DNA of 64,000 nt from Vigna angularis (lineage: Eukaryota; Streptophyta; Magnoliopsida; Fabales; Fabaceae): NCBI RefSeq assembly GCF_016808095.1, contig NC_068975.1, positions 3,410,001 to 3,474,000 of the forward strand, in the 5' to 3' direction. The notes beneath the pieces are model-generated. The model searched no databases. It had not been told where the DNA came from and saw nothing but the letters and a program-made list of their open reading frames with translations. Below, piece by piece: positions 32,901-46,223 of the stretch. The translations under genes and the position numbers were made by a program. How positions within the stretch are numbered: position 1 is the first letter of the stretch; each line of letters starts with the position of its first letter.

Positions 32901-35900
32901 GAGACCCATCTCCTTTCCCTGAGATCTTTTTCCACAATTGCAATGCCTCGTTGATGCTATCTCTTACAGGTTTTATCTGAGGACAATAATACATTAATTT
33001 AGGGGGGGAAAGTAGATAATAAAGCAAAGAATTAGTTCTCCAGTAATGGAGTTTCAACATATTAAAATCTGGCATACTCGGACCAATGATCCTTGGCCCA
33101 GACTATAAAGAGAACAGCATAAGTAGTACTATTGTCAGACACCTGATACACCAGTCACAATTAAATGCACTGTCAACTCTATGTCGGCACATAATTTCTT
33201 CAGTGCTCTTTGAATGAGATACACTAGAATGCAAGAACAAAGTCAACAGGAAAAGGCTAATATTTTGTGGCTACCTTCTTTAATGTTTTTACGATAAACA
33301 TCCTCACTCCTTGCTGACCAGAAAAATAATTCTCACTCCTTGGGTGTGTTTGGTAAAACTAGACTATAATAAAGTAGCTGGTAACTAATAAAATAGCTTC
33401 TAACCAATAAACTAGTTGCTAGCCTCTAACTAATAAACTAGCTGCTAGCTGAAAAGTTCTAAACTTAAAAGTTCCAAGTTGATAAACTAGTTTATTGGAT
33501 TGGAAATGTTTGTAGAATTAAATGATAAGCTAGTTGGTAAATATAAAAGGAATAACTACATAAACTCTAAACCCTAGACCTTAAATTTTGTTATATTAAA
33601 AAAATTGTGTTTGCTAGACAAAAATATATTATGCTATTATAATTTGTTTTTTAAAAAATAATTAAATTCTTATTAACCTTTTCAGTGTTTCTGCTTACTT
33701 TTTTCAAATTTATCTATGTTATTTATATTTGGACAAGTCACCTCACCTTATTTAAACTAGTTAATGTGATGAATATTAATCAAAATTCATTTTTTATTAA
33801 TTTTCAAAAGTTTAATTTTTTATTTCTCAATTTAAATTATTATCTCTGATATCTTTTTTATAATCATTGTGTGTAATTTTCACAAAATAATGTAATGATT
33901 TTATCTTTGTAAAATTGTAATTACCAGTGGAGAAGAAATGTTTGCCACTGTAAAATTGAAAATAATTAAATTCTTATTAATCTTTTCAGTGTTTCTGTTT
34001 ATATTTTTCAAAGTTGTGTATATGTTATTTGTATTTGGACAAGTCACCTCACCTTATTTAAATTAGTTAATGTGATGAATATTAATCAAAATTTATTTTT
34101 TATTAATTCTCAAAAGCTTAATTTTTTTATTTCTCAATTTAAATTATTATTTCTGAGGATCTTTTTTATAACTTTTATTGTGTGTAATTTTCACATAATA
34201 TCATGTAATAATTTTATCTTTGTAAAATTGTAATTACCGGTGGAGAAGAAATGTTTGTCACTGTAAAATTGAAAATAGGAAAAAAAATTAAGAATGATAA
34301 GGAAATGTATTTAAACATAAGGGATAGTAATGGAACAAAATTAAATAAGCAAGAAGCCAGTTGAAGTAGCTTGCTCGTAAGATATAAGCTCCTACATAAG
34401 CCATTTTGAATTATCTTACTAAACACTTTTATAGAGATCAAACTAACTTAAAAGTTAATTAAATAAGTTAGTAACTAAGTTATTGGACTTACGAAACATA
34501 CTCCTTGTTGAATAAATTCCTTCTTAGAAACACAATATTTAAATAATATAAGAATTGCAATAAGTGATAACACCAAGAATCAAAATGAAAATAGCATGGG
34601 ATGTCAACAAGTTATAATTAGGAAATCTCACGGCAAATTCTACCTTGTCAAATCGGCAAGCCTCAAGTACTGCCAGTGTAGGTGCTGCTTTATCAGCAAC
34701 CAAACTGCTTGAATGCAATGCCAATGAACTTAATGCCTCAGCTGCTGCTTTACGTGTTGCCCAATCCGTACTAGAAAGACATTCATGGATGCTAGGCAGC
34801 AAATGTTCCAAGCTTTGTGGTGCAATCGCTCCAACCTGCAATCAATACCCAATTACCTCTAAGGAATTTTCATACCAATTCTATACATCATAAAATGGTA
34901 AGTTGGCGATTAATGGCCCCAAGTTGGACAAAAACAAGCAAACCAACAGAATCAAAATTAAAGACATGGATCTTTGCAGCCTCTATCATCCAAATCTGAT
35001 AGACCTATGCCAAATATTGAACTGCAACTTCCGTCGAACTTCATTGGGATTAGCCTCTGCAGTTGCCAAAGCCACTTTCAAACATCATTATCACCACATA
35101 TGGCCATGTTAAATTCAATTCTATAAATGATTTTGTCAATATAATCAGTTCTAACTAAATCTCAGTGGTTCATAACCCTAATGAATCTACTACAATAAAC
35201 AAACACTAGCATTTGTTTAGCATGTTAAGAGTTAAAATAGAACGGAACAGAGCCAGACATACGGATAAAAAGTGATACGTTTTGGATCCAGCAAGAGAAC
35301 TAAAACCAACACCAATGCTCCTCCTGATTATATAAAAATGACTCCACCATAGTCTCTTAATAACAAAATGCCAAAATTTAAACGTAGTTTTGTAAGTACT
35401 TTTAACACTGTTTTCTAATTAGAACTAGAGTTTCATATCCAAGTCAGTCTGTGTTTGGATTAGCCTTTGAAACCTCAGATCCACAATTCAGATGTGAAAA
35501 GTAAAAGCTACTCTAAGTAACTTACTTGAATATGGATCGCACATTTTGTTTGGTCATGTCAAACCAAGCAAGCACAAAACTATCCTGTCCTGACCTTTAA
35601 TGAAACTTTTATTACACAAATGATCGCACATTTTGTTTGGTCATGTCAAACCAAGCAAGCACAAAACTATCCTGTCCTGACCTTTAATGAAACTTTTATT
35701 ACACAAATCATTGATGTGAAATTCCAATTCATATTTGAATATAGAAACAAAAAATGCCATAGGATTTACTTCTAAGTTTTAATCTAAAGATAACTCTATC
35801 GCAAAATAACTAAAGCATCTAAATGTTTTAAACTAAAGCTCCATGCATCAAATAAAGAAAGGACAAAACCACAGGACCACCTAATGACCAAAATAACCAT

Positions 35901-37990
35901 TCAAGTTCAAACTGAAATCAACACCAGTGCTCCCCTAGGCAAGGTACTCCATAGATATAACTCAAGCACTCCGCCATATCATTAAGGTAACACTCCAATT
36001 CCCGTTTGAGAAGAAAACCAAAAAGAAAGCATCTGCATCTAAGTTTTGCCATAAGGGAAACTCTATATCTGAAAATAACCAAAGCGTCTCAAATCTTTTA
36101 CACTAAAGCTCTGTCCATACCCTAAATAAAGCAAGCACAATACCTAATGACCAAAATAACCCTTCAGTTCAAACTCAAAGCAACACTAGTGCTGCTCTTG
36201 GCAAGGTACTCCCTCCCTAGTTAAAACTAAACCACTCATCCTTACCTGAATCATCTATGAGGACCTTCAATGAAAAATGCAAACCTTTATTATGAGAATC
36301 ATGGAGAAGAAACTCCAATAATTTTGATTTGAGAACAGAATAAAAATAACACCTATGGATCTACATCAAAGCTTTTGATCTAAAGAAAACTCTACATCCC
36401 ATATTGATCAAGGCACCTCAAAATGCTGTATATTAAAGTTCCATTCATACCGAAATAAAGTGCAGAACCATTGGATCACCTAATGACCAAAATAACCCTT
36501 CAAGTTCAAACTCCTCAGAACCATTTCATAATGGACAACATTTAGATGCAGTGAAGTGATGTTGGTGTGGTTCTCCGATAAGAATTAAAATTTCACCTGA
36601 ATAATCTATATAATAAAAGATTCTATTGAATGCCATCCTGTATAAAGATGAAATTCAAATCTGGTTTGAGAAAAATAGTAATAGCATGTATGGTACTATA
36701 TCCAGTATTTCCATTGGCAGGGTACTCCCTACATATAACTCAACCACTCCTCTATACCTGAATAATCTAAGCGAACATTTAATGCAGATCTTCATTACAA
36801 AAGTCATGGAGGTGAAATTCCAAATCTGATTTGAGAACTGAACTAAAGAAACACCAATAGATCTGAATCTAATATTTGCACTATATAAAACTACGCAACC
36901 CAAAATAACCAAAGCACCTGAAATGCTTTACACCAAAGCTCCATTCACACTCCAAATAAAGCAAGCACAAAAGCACTTTACCAAATAATGACCAAAATAA
37001 CCCTCCAAGTTCAAGCTCCACAAACCATTTCATAATGGACAAAAACTTCGATGCACTTAAGCGTTGTTCTCCAGTCAGAAGTAGAATTTTACCTTAATAG
37101 CCTTAACAATAACAGATTCCATTAATTATCATCCTGAATTGCTGAAGTAAAACTCCAAATCTCATTCAAGAACAAAACCAATAGCACCTATGATACTACA
37201 TCTAAGTTCTCTTCAAAATAACTCACATCAATACACCAACCCTCGATCCCACTTCACCCAATCCACAACAATGCAGTCCTCTCACCTGTGACAAGCTGGC
37301 AACCACCGGCAAAATCGCCGCCTTAGCCATGAAATTGGGACTGTTTAGCAGCTTGCAGATCCTCGGACAAAGTTTCTGGAACGCCGGCACCGGCGCCTCC
37401 CCTCCGCCGCCAGCACACTCCACCATCTTCGCCATGCACACTGCCGCGCCCGCCTGCACCCCTTTGTTCTGCTCCCCCATAGCCTCGAACAGCGGCTTCA
37501 CGAACAGCCCCACCACCGTCCCGACCCCCCCTCCGCCGCCGTCGCCCTTCAGATACTGCGCGGCCAGTGCGCCGACAGTGTCCCTACAGGCATCGCGAAC
37601 GGCAGAATCGGCGTCCTTGAGTCGGCGCACCACATGCGCTATAATCTTGGTGAGGTGCGCCGCCGCGGCGTCGGCGTGGGCGGCGCAGACGGCGGCAAGG
37701 AGGCGCAGCGCGTCTCGCTTGACGGCGGGCTTGGGGTCGGTGGCGGCGTCGTAGAGGCAGTTGAGGATCATGGGAATGGCGTCCGGTGACAGCGCAGCGA
37801 TGGTCTTCTCGAGGTCCTCAACCGCGATCTGGTGCGTGTCGCGGTCGGAGAGCTTGGAAAGGGAAGTGAGTATCCTCTGCTTGAGCTCCACCATTGCAAG
37901 GTGCGATGAGAGTGAAGAAGATGAGGATGACGATCTTGACGAGGGTGATGGCGTTGGGTTTGTTTGGGTTTGGGGTTTTGGGTGCTTCAT
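29910..37990 (-). CDS. TOR1: TORTIFOLIA1/SPIRAL2-like microtubule-associated protein
   Basis: Six coding exons on the minus strand: 37286-37990, 34644-34835, 32877-32976, 32087-32796, 31128-32009 and 29910-30101. All introns are GT-AG. The total is 2781 nt, giving 926 residues plus stop, with consistent phases. Residues about 33-333 form the HEAT/TOG-like N-terminal domain that binds microtubules (MVELKQRIL near residue 33, then VEDLEKTIAAL, DPKPAVKRDALRLL and RLKDADSAVRDACRDT). The middle is serine-rich and poorly conserved. A coiled coil lies near 545-600 (QLLQLERQQVHLMNMLQ, then TLENRVRGLERIVEDM). The conserved C-terminal domain ends WEGVHPDQLLLQLASAWEIDLQQHDK, split here: WEGVHPDQLLLQ, then LASAWEIDLQQHDK. 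Family members stabilise cortical microtubule ends and control organ twisting. No disabling change is visible. Which paralogue it is cannot be told; intron 2 hosts an hAT-like element and intron 1 has repeats. Confidence 0.9.
33343..34499. mobile_element. Probable non-autonomous hAT-like element in intron 2 of the TOR1-like gene
   Basis: The left end ggtgtgtttggtaa and the right end ttacgaaacat are imperfectly complementary. The element is bracketed by identical 8-bp ACTCCTTG (335-342 of the 33-kb block, i.e. 33335-33342, and 34500-34507). The exact TIR edge is uncertain because the inverted match extends one to three bases into the duplication. The sequence is AT-rich and non-coding. It contains an internal tandem duplication (33661-34267). 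Confidence 0.6.
33661..34267. repeat. ~303-bp tandem duplication inside the intronic element
   Basis: Two consecutive copies start at attaaattcttattaa (33661 and 33964). Both contain ggacaagtcacctcacctta, then ttaatgtgatgaatatt, and both end ggagaagaaatgtttg. They are roughly 90 percent alike. Confidence 0.85.
35535..35708. repeat. Perfect 87-bp tandem duplication in intron 1
   Basis: Two adjacent copies of the same 87 bases start gatcgcacattttgtttgg (35535 and 35622) and end attacacaaat. I see no differences between them, so the duplication is recent. Confidence 0.93.
35740..37200. repeat. Diverged repeat units in intron 1
   Basis: At least four imperfect units carry the phrase taatgaccaaaataacc followed by a ttcaagttcaaact-like phrase (near 35884, 36147, 36481 and 36988). 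Preceding phrases such as aaagctccattca and aagcaagcacaa and, in some units, aaccatttcataatggac also recur. Unit length varies from about 260 to 500 bp. This looks like an old local amplification within the 2450-bp intron. Confidence 0.7.
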
Positions 37991-38140
37991 TGCTGGCGTT
38001 GGTGTGAGTGAGTCTATGTTGTTAAAGGTTTATCTTTGAACCTAATGCAATGGAAAAGAAGATAAGAGAGAAAGTGGAAGCAATCTGTGAAAGGAAAATG
38101 TGAACTGATTTGAAGTGGAGTGCGTTGGAAAGAAAAGATG
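37991..38140 (-). promoter_or_regulatory. 5' leader region of the TOR1-like gene
   Basis: This is the sequence immediately upstream of the ATG (37988-37990 on the minus strand). It is the likely 5' UTR and core promoter, but no clear TATA box or transcription start can be placed. Confidence 0.35.
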
Positions 38141-41100
38141 GATCTGTGAGGGAAAAGGGTGCAAGACAAGTTTTCAAATATCAAAAACTCTAAATCATGG
38201 AGCCTTTCTTTTTCCCTGAATAACCAACCATTTCTGAATTGGAAGCTAAGAATTTGGAATATAAATTTATTATTTTTATCATTATTAAATTTAATTTAAT
38301 TAAATTGTTGGAATATGAAAATAGGGTTTTCGGGTACCACAGCAGTCCTTGGATCTTACTGAGATGCCCTAGAACCACACTTCTAGGGCATGGGAAGGGA
38401 CCCTGTACGGGTGTAGAGTGGGGATAGGTCCTACTGGCTTACTCAAGAGAATTTGAGTATAAAACATTTTTTCATTTTAGTTCTCTTTTTTTTCTCATTT
38501 TTCCCTGTTTAATTATTAATTCTAATAAAATGTCGTTCTTGATAACATAATTTAAAATTTTAATTATAACATTTCTATTAGTTTATTAAATTATATTGAA
38601 CATATAAATCTCATATAGATCTCTAAGAGTATGATCAAATTATAAACTTTTCATATCATAATATGGTTGATGTAGTGTACTTTTAATACAATGACAACAA
38701 AATTATATCATATAATTTGTGTTCGGCAATAAAAATATTGACAACAATTATCAATGTACATGTTCAAATTATTGTAGAAAAAATAGTATATGAATTGTTA
38801 TAAAACTACCTCTATAAGATAAAATTACTAAATATACATAAAAGTTCTAATTTAAAAAAAAATAAACGCAGGACTTCGTGTAAATTAATTAAATTTATTA
38901 TCACTAGTTATGAAAATGAGGTTATTTAATATTGTTTTGGGATAGGATGAGGTCAACATATTGGAAAGTAGTTTAAAAGGTTTTAAAATTGTTTTATTCC
39001 AATATCAAAATTACTTTTTAACATGTATCAATAATATAATAAATGCAATCTCACGTTTTATTTCAAACTTATATTTATAAATTATATTTTATCTTTTATA
39101 ATTTAATAAGTAGTAATTATACTTTATCTTAAATTATTCAACATTATAACTAATTGTCCTAACAATCGATTCAGTTGACTCGAATGAATACTAATTAATG
39201 TGTATATATATATAATAAAAATAAATAAATTAAAGTATTATTATGGTTGTGTTCACTTTACATGATGGATTTGGCAAAGAGAGATTTGAGAGGACTTGAT
39301 AGTGAATTGATTGTTGTTTTTTAAAGAGATTTGGAGGTGAATGAGAATGGAGTTGGAAGTAAAATTTATGAACCAAAGTATAAGTAATAAAAAATGATAA
39401 TTTTTTAATGTTATATATATTGTAAAATTTATTACGAGGAGAAAACAAATAATTTTTAACATGATAAAAATTTGTATTATTATTATAATTAATTGTTATT
39501 ATTATTTTTATTATTATTATCATTATTTACTATTATTATTGTTGTTGTTGTTGTTATTAACGCATGTGGGAACCGAATATCATATTATGGAATCGAATAC
39601 AAAATGGTAGAACTGAATACCTCATGGTGGAACCGAATACGGGGGACTGTAATCGAATACAGCCCCTATGGAATCAAATAAAGGTCGTGTAACCAAATAC
39701 AACTCCAAGTGGAATGAGATCCAACCTCCGCAGTTTGAGCAATGTCATCCTCTTTCACTTCACCTACAACCTTCATCACAAGACAACCCTTCATCTTCAA
39801 CCTCTTCAATGTTTACGTTAACGGAGACCACGAAGATCCACTTCAATGGCTAATGAGTATGGATGCATGTATGATTGCTTGCTCTTCGGGAGCATTTGGT
39901 AATTTTACTTGCAATCATCGCAAATCCGACCTATCATACGAGAATTCACTTTTCCTCCAATCCCTCAAATCCTCTTAATCACTCGCTTTTAAATCTTTGA
40001 CAAATACGGTAAATTTCACAATTCCTTCCTCGCAAATAACCTTAAACAGTACATTCAAATCAAACAAACATAGTCTGTTTTATCATATAATTCAACTAAT
40101 ATATTATTTATCTTAATAGGCAATTTACAATTCCTTAAATTTAAGTATATTCTCAATCTATACTTATATATTATAATTATCATGTACAGGAAATTCTCCT
40201 TTCTAATATCCATATTTTGTTTCCTATTTAATTATTTTACTATTTTATCTTTTAATTGAAACTTTTTTAAAATTTAACTACTTTTTTCTTTTTGAAATTT
40301 CACCCTTTTGTTTAAAATTTAACGATTTTGTTAAACTAAAATAATTATCTATAATAAAAAAATTCTATAAAATCCATTTTTAATAAAAATATAAAATTTA
40401 TTTATATTTACTTCTATAATTATAATTAAAAAATAATATTTTTCTTTAATTGTCATAAAAAAATTGAATAGTAATATTAAGCAACGGTTGTAAAGTTAAA
40501 TGCACTAATCTCATTCAACTTTTCATTGTCTTAATTTATATAAGTTATTAATGAACTTATAACTTTATCATTTTTTTAACAAACTGATTTACTTATTTTC
40601 ATAAAAAATTGTTAATGTATAAACATATTATACATCATTAAATAAAAATATATCTTTCATAATTTTGTTTGGAACACTCATTGTTTTAATAATAAATAAT
40701 ATCATAATTTTTATTGTTTAATGAAGTAGTAATCTCTCAAATTCATAAGTGTATTATAGGACCGTTTCGGCAGCTATCCAGTGGCTTAGGATAACGGCAT
40801 ACTAAAGTACAAATCAAGCGACCATTTGGTCAAACATCGAGAATGACCAACCAGTCATGAACACTTAAAAACCTTAAGTATCACCCACAATCAAGTTTAT
40901 CTGTAAAGTATGTTTATTAGATATTGGGTCATAATTAAGTCTATACTAATGATAAGCTCATCTAAAAACTTATAAATATGAGTTTAAGGTAAGGAGATAG
41001 GTGATTGCATTTATTGAGAATTTAAAATTTTATTATGCTACCCGAACGGTCATAATACTCACTTGATTGTTGAAGTACCTTTGGCAAGTATACCCCGCAC

Positions 41101-44100
41101 AACTTGGAGACACAGACTATTAAGGACTCGGAAGAACTTTGTAGCCGAAACAGAAGAACATGTTTGGAAGCTTGGAGAAAAGTGTGAATGACTGTTTTTA
41201 TTGTGATCTCTAACCCCACACTCGAAACAATAAAATTATATGTAGGTCATAAATAAATCTAAAGAATCATTTATACAAAATCAAATGCAAGTAGTACAAG
41301 ATGAAAAGTCTATTTGAAAATTATAAAACTCCCAACTATAAAAACTTATAGACCAAGATGTAATTGCTCAAACACTAAATGTTAGCCCTCATGGTAACCT
41401 TCCATCAATTTTTTTTTATATTTTGTAATATGATAACCTAAGATTGGTCCATAACTTATCAGTATATAAATCTTTCCACTGGATTAATTCATTATAACTT
41501 AATAGAGAAGGAATTGACGATTCCTAAACTACCTATAGGAACCTCCTACACTCTTCACCACCAAATCTCATTCTTTATGAGTGTGAGAGTCTATTAGAGT
41601 CTAAGGATAACTTCACATAGCATCCTTAGAAATTGCATCACACTACCTTATCAAATACTCTTCCTCCTTATAGAGAATATAACCTTACACACCAATTAAT
41701 TTATACAAATAATTCATACATTTATCACATTTACATCATTTTCGAAAGTTTACCCTTCATTTTCATTCTCTATAACATAGCCATTCAATAATTATATCAC
41801 ACTTCTCATATAGCTCAACTAATCACCCTTAACATATAGTTACGTTATTCTTTGATCCTCAACCATTCATGATTCTCAATACAAATAACGTACTTTACTA
41901 GTTCAAATCACATCTTTAATCACAAGGTACATGAATAATTATACATTTTATAAGTCATTAACTTTTCATAAATAATCATGTTAACTTCATATACACATTC
42001 ATAAAGTACTCAATGAGACAATCACAGATACACTTTGGGAAGTAACCTCAATTCATTATAATATTAAATACAACTAACTTATACAAGCATAAACCCGCAA
42101 CTTAGATCCCTTAGCAATTTAGAAAATGAAAAGAACCAAAACATCCCAATAAGTCATGCATAAAAATGAAAGCATTCACAAAGACATTACTCAATATTCG
42201 CGCTCAAAGCCAAAGCATTAGAGGCTCTGGTCGCACCAACTCTTAGTGATATGTAACACTTCCTAACGCCCTACTTCCAATGGTCATTGAGTGACATAAG
42301 GTGCCTCCTAGCGCCAATCTTCCATGGGTTCTCTATTGAGCCCATGCTTAGCGATAAGTGGTACTGATCAACAATGGATGATATCGCTCAGCGGTGTCCG
42401 GGATAATAGCCTCTATTTGAGGTTTTGTGCAACTCGCACTTGACAATGTAGACTAATAGCCCAATGATGATGTTCCAACACTAAAGAAATTTCACGATTC
42501 AGGTATAAATTCGACATGCAGTATCTTAATCTTGTTTATTTACAATCTTAAATACAAAACACAATTTATATCATTTAAGAACGCAGTTCTAGACCATAAA
42601 TTTAAGTAATCCTCTAAAATAAATTAGCTTTCCTTAACTTCTTAGTGACCTTTACTTATTCTTTAACAGACACCCAAGTTTCAACCTCTTACACATAGAA
42701 TATGAAACAAAAACTCAATTTAGTGATCCAGAACTCTCTTGAGACCAAAACCAAAAGAGAAACCCTAAGGAAGCTTTGACAACACATATAAGGAGAAAAG
42801 AGACAATTGCATATAATTCAAAACTAGTTTAAGGATGAAAACAAAAATTTCTCTTTCCCTGTTGCAACTCTTAATGATGTTAGGGTGATGTGTTGTCCAA
42901 TGTTTCTTCAATGACAACTCTTAACATAGAAGAAGAGAAAGAAAAAATAAGGGCTAAGAAAATAATTGAAAAGAATAACTTGAAAAAAAAATTCAAAGTG
43001 AAAGTGAGAGTGAGAATTCTATTTTAAATTAGAAAAGGGTTTTGCATTTATGAGGTTTCACTTATTACATAACTTTTCATAAAAATAAGTTATTTATTTT
43101 TCAAATAAAATAACTTTTATTATAATTTTTCATAAAAAAACAATGGTATATGTATCTTTTTTTATTTATTGTATAATTTGTAAGACATATGTAATGTAAA
43201 TAATAAAAAATGTAAAATATGCCACTAAAACAATATAAAATATTAAATTTTCAAAACTAATAATAAATATTATTGAGTAACAGCTACTTGAATCCATCCC
43301 TTCCATTGAATCCATGGTGACTACTATTATTCTTTATTGTTTATCATTACAGTAAAACAATTTCCAAAAATTTAAATTAGTCTATTTTAAAGCTTGAAAT
43401 TGGAAGAAAATAAAATAAAAACTAAATAACATCTAGCAAAAATTGGTTAAAAACTTGAAATTTATGACTAAAACCCATTTAAGTGGTTTTTTTTTTGGGG
43501 GGTTTGAGGTACAAGAATAAAAAATTGTGATGACAAAAAATATCAATGATCGATTAATTTTTTGAATAAAGATCAAGAATCTATACAAAAGTAATATCTT
43601 AGACATCAATAACAGATAGATAACAGAGTGGGTGAGAAAGAAAAGAATATTGCATTATTAACAAATTTCAACTAACATTCAATGATCACAGATATTAATC
43701 ATATTGTTTAACTAACCAATTGCAATTAAAAATTATTGTTAGTTACTGGCATAGTTTTCAACACCAAAACGAAAAAAAAAAAAGAGAATGTTAATCTCAA
43801 TTTCTTTTGGTTTGTAAATTGAATTTGGTAAACCATGTCGTGTGATTCTAAATTACGGGTGGCTTATGCACAAATGTCAAATAGACGTGCAGACGAAAAC
43901 ATAAGTACTATGAATTGAGTATATGTTAGCATTATTTTAAATTTAAAATAAATATTATAGCATTTTCAATTTCTATTTTTAAGGAACATAAAGTGGTCCA
44001 TTAAACGTAAAGTTCATTTATTTTGAAACCTGTGATGACCCGACTTTATATAAGGGAAGGGGTTACTGTCAGTTTTGATCACTAAGCCTACTTCTCTATT

Positions 44101-44998
44101 CAGAAAAATACACCATCGAGTTTGAGTGAGTTAAGGTTTAAAAAACAAAGCTGTTTGTGTTTAGATTTACAAAATTGCAATGACAGAAGGTACGCACCTT
44201 GTTCTTTCATTTTTTTTCTTCCGCTGTTTTTGATCTGAATGTGTTACTGTGATGTTAATATAACATGTTTAGGTCAACTTCTAATTTTATCATATTTAAT
44301 ATTTAAGAAAATAAATTACTTTTGTAATCATATTATTGATTTGAAATATAGAATAATTAGCCTACATATTAGATGGGAAAAGTGAGAAATAGAGATTGAG
44401 AAGAAAAAAATTTTAAAAATGAACAATGATGAAAAAATAAAAGTGATTATGCAAGGAGACCGTCCTATTTTGTTTCGTCTTGTATTTTGTCGTCTTAAAT
44501 TGGGCTGGAGAGAAGTTTTCCTATATAAGACTTCTGACTTAATAGGTTTAACTCATTTCACATAAATATGAAATTGCAGGTCAATAAATAATCCACATAA
44601 ATTACAAAACATATAAATCTTTTTTGTAATTTTTTATTTATAAATTTGAGTATCTAATAGGATTTTATTTCTAAGTATAAGAATTAAAAAAAAATAAGAC
44701 TCCAACGATTTACTATTTATTACAAGTAAATAAAAAAATACTATAAAAAGATATTAAAACATATTTTCTTTCTCCGTCTACTTTATCTTCATTATTTATC
44801 ATAAAAACACATTCCATCATTCATCTCTTCTCCATTTATTTTCTTCTTCACAATCACTCTAAATCACCAAAATAAAGACCAAACTCCCTCCATTAGAACC
44901 CATACACTAACTACTTATTCTAGACATTACACTCATTACTTAGACGCTCCCATTTTTTCCTTCAACTGAAACCAACACTCCATCTCTTGTTTTTCTCT
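38141..44998. other. AT-rich intergenic DNA
   Basis: I see no gene. Contents include a short array of gaatac-ending units near 39560-39720 (ggaatcgaatac, ggaaccgaatac, gtaatcgaatac); an LTR-like stretch near 40740-41180 sharing a TATA-like ataaatatgagtttaagg and the phrase ggagacacagacta with the repeat at 27.5-28.4 kb; and a block near 42190-42450 with gcgata/gcgctcagcg-type phrases often seen in non-coding legume LTR DNA. Small open frames here lack any recognisable domain. Confidence 0.45.
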
Positions 44999-45579
44999 TG
45001 TTAGAAAGATGAACACTTGTTTTAAAAAAAGAGTTTTGATGATGATGACTCATGGAGAAGTGTTGAAGATTTAAAGAATGTTTGGATTCAAGAGATACAT
45101 TGAAGACTTAAGAATTTAGTTGTTGAAGTCTTGTAATTTAGTACATCAAGAGTCAATAGGCACAACCCAAGCAGTAGAGCACTCAAGGAAAGTTTTAATT
45201 TTCATAAAAACCTTTGTGATAATCAATTATCACTATTGAAAATCGATTATGCCTCGAAGCAAATTCAAGAATTTTTTTATCTTATTATTAATCAAGAATT
45301 TCGTATATATCTAGACCGACCCTCACAAATTACAAAAACTAATTTGTTAATAATTAATCGAATTGAGGTTATAACATCATCATTAGCTGGAATTGAAATA
45401 TCAACGAGGTCTGGGTCACTATTTTTATCAATTAAACAAATTGTTGTAATTGATTATCATAATGAGAAAATAATTTTTGAAATAGTTTATGGAATAATCG
45501 ATTATCACTTATGATAATCAATTATCAATGGTAGTTGTTGATAAACTCTTTAGTTTTCTAATCTAATTTTCAAAATAAG

Positions 45580-45664
<85 letters not shown>

Positions 45665-46223
45665 CCTAAACCTAATTTCTAAAGAACTTTTCACTAAGAG
45701 GTTTAAGATTTATGTGCTAGAGAAACTCTCAATTTTTGTGAAAAAGGGTGCTTTGAAAAACCTGGTGTGGATAAAACGAGAACTTTCACTGAATATGTCT
45801 AAGTGATTGAGTCTTGTTGTTGTTGCTAGGAAAGTTGTTCATCATTTATGTGTAAAAGGAGGTGTTGTTCATCCTTTGTGTGTCAAAAGAGGTGTTGTTA
45901 ATCTCTTTGCTTTCTAACCTTAACTCAATTCTCTATTATTGTAAGTTTTAATTATTTTTTAGTGATTAGTTAATCCCTCTTTAGAGAGATTAACAACTCA
46001 ACGTAAGATCTTTTGATTTGAACTAGTATAAAGTTGTCGGTGGAAGCTTTTCTTTCCCTACTCTTTTTAACTTTGTTGTTCTTGTTTAAAAGTAAACTAA
46101 CTTTCTTATAAAATTATTTATAAAAATAGAAAAATTTTAAAAGATAAGTTTTTACTAAGTAAACCAATTCACCCCCTATTGGTTTTTGTCTACACACGAA
46201 CCTTTTGTTGCGTGATTCTAACA
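44999..46223 (+). mobile_element. Probable solo LTR of a copia element related to Copia-3
   Basis: It starts TGTTAGAAAG and ends GATTCTAACA, about 1225 bp, with the same order of parts as the LTRs at 15504 and 10254: an opening with gttttgatgatgatga; a zone of aatcgattat/gataatcaattatc palindromes (about 45215-45530); a TATA-like region here expanded to (AT)n; and a 3' part with accaattcaccccctattggttt. No primer site follows and no coding sequence lies on either side, so it is a solo LTR. Flanking 5-mers TCTCT and CATCT agree at only three bases, so the insertion is old or the edge is slightly off. Confidence 0.7.
45582..45662. repeat. (AT)n microsatellite at the LTR TATA position
   Basis: A pure AT run of about 80 bp lies inside the solo LTR, just downstream of its palindrome zone, where the related LTRs have a TATA box. 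Confidence 0.97.

Noticed and set aside
37329..38039. Plus-strand frames over TOR1-like exon 1
   Set aside because: They are shadow frames caused by the high GC content of the exon on the coding strand.
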